A stretch of DNA of 5,085 nucleotides from Methanomethylovorans sp. PtaU1.Bin073. GTDB lineage: Archaea; Halobacteriota; Methanosarcinia; Methanosarcinales; Methanosarcinaceae. Shown one piece after another: positions 4,659-5,085 of this stretch. Every line of letters begins with the position of its first letter. Within the stretch, counting starts at the first letter, position 1. Location of the stretch: NCBI GenBank assembly GCA_002067265.1, contig MVQW01000276.1, forward strand, positions 1 through 5,085, in the 5' to 3' direction. Position numbers and translations under genes: made by a program. The notes beneath the pieces are model-generated. The model was given only the letters and a program-made list of their open reading frames with translations. It did not search any database and had not been told where the DNA came from.

Positions 4659-5045
4659 CATTTCTTTTAGTATCTTGGGGCTGAAATCAGTGAAGTGCTG
4701 TATCCCTCCAGTCCATGCTGCTATCATCATGGCATCTTTTATTTCCTGTGAAGTCGCCTCGAATTTCTTAAGCTTCTCTAGGATCTTGAGTGCACTTTCT
4801 ATGTTGAGTTTGGAGCATGCAATAGTAAAGACTAAAAGGTGTTTTTGCTTCATAGTAAGTCCATTTTCTCTCTCCTTCCATACGGCTTTATAGTAACCTG
4901 CAAGAGCTTCCCCAAACTCTTTGTCTATCTGAGTTGCATAGATCACAGATCTTGGTCCGAATCCCTTAACATCCTTTGCCTCTTGTATTTCTTTGCTCAT
5001 AGTCATCATTAAAGATTCAGTGGGAAACGATTTAATTTTATGCAT
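4641..5045 (-). CDS. Carboxymuconolactone decarboxylase/AhpD-like family protein with degenerate active site
   Basis: An all-helical protein of 134 residues resembling the CMD/AhpD fold. The best match is the C-terminal part EATSQEIKDAMMIAAWTGG (residues 96-114), like the family pattern GATPEEIREALLLAA-x-x-G, preceded by a helix beginning KQKHLLVFTIACS. Canonical AhpD-like members carry CxxC and a following His between these two helices as the redox or catalytic centre. Counting back without gaps, those positions are Asn81, Ser84 and Ile88 here, and the sole cysteine is C77. It is therefore unlikely to act as a peroxidase-type oxidoreductase, and its role is unknown. No clear ribosome binding site precedes the ATG at 5045, where an in-frame TAG lies directly upstream. 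ATGs at 5009, 5006 and 5000 are alternatives, the last giving 119 residues beginning MSKEIQEAKD, which may be the true start. No signal peptide or membrane segment is seen. Confidence 0.75.
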   Translation of the reverse strand: MHKIKSFPTESLMMTMSKEIQEAKDVKGFGPRSVIYATQIDKEFGEALAGYYKAVWKERENGLTMKQKHLLVFTIACSKLNIESALKILEKLKKFEATSQEIKDAMMIAAWTGGIQHFTDFSPKILKEMERLGF

Positions 5046-5053
5046 CTAGGTAT

Positions 5054-5085
5054 ATGAATATGGTCGAGGCAGTCAAGGAGAAGGG
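5054..5085 (+). CDS. Possible start of a divergent gene cut by the window edge
   Basis: From the ATG at 5054 (or 5060) the + strand reads MNMVEAVKEK and stays open to the edge. The bases after 5060 are richer in G and C, with protein-like codons, unlike the AT-rich DNA just before them. TTTAATTTTA (5031-5040) lies about 20-25 bases upstream and could be a TATA box. Only ten codons are visible, so this is a suggestion and the family cannot be judged. Confidence 0.25.
   Translation, partial: MNMVEAVKEK

Noticed and set aside
5046..5048. TAG directly before the AhpD-like ATG as a pyrrolysine read-through codon
   Set aside because: The frame upstream reaches TGA nine codons further on, with no start codon between, so no extended protein is possible.

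Overview
The window looks like chromosomal DNA from a methanogenic archaeon, most probably a Methanosarcinaceae member of the Methanolobus/Methanococcoides kind. Four things support this: an archaeal/eukaryotic-type release factor (aRF1); an ArgRS with the KMSKS-like loop MSTRRGKF; Shine-Dalgarno sites of the form GGTGAT close to the start codon; and AT-rich intergenic DNA with TATA-like elements. The genus is an inference. All six stop codons of the full-length genes, and that of the partial aRF1, are TAA or TGA, never TAG.

Layout. Positions 1-2320 (+ strand) are a translation pair: the C-terminal half of aRF1 (prf1), then arginyl-tRNA synthetase (argS), 13 bases apart and probably co-transcribed. 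Converging on argS with only 5 bases between stop codons is a small unrecognised gene on the - strand (2326-2673), whose start appears to be GTG. A 235-base AT-rich divergent region (2674-2908) follows, with tandem 13-base repeats and inverted repeats. It precedes msrB (peptide methionine-R-sulfoxide reductase, 2909-3307), which is followed on the same strand by a complete seven-bladed WD40 beta-propeller protein (3340-4224). A palindrome-rich 101-base spacer separates this from a DUF1294 small membrane protein (4326-4622) that has no Shine-Dalgarno site. This gene converges on a - strand carboxymuconolactone decarboxylase/AhpD-like protein (4641-5045) that appears to lack the usual redox active site. 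At the right edge a further + strand gene may begin.

Functionally, the left block is core translation (termination and Arg-tRNA charging). The middle block joins repair of oxidised methionine to a protein-interaction scaffold in an apparent operon. The right block holds two small accessory genes of unknown role. I see no mobile element, CRISPR array, tRNA or rRNA. I do not see a convincing new multi-gene system; the most checkable leads are the msrB-WD40 pair, the palindrome cluster before the DUF1294 gene, and the degenerate AhpD-like protein.
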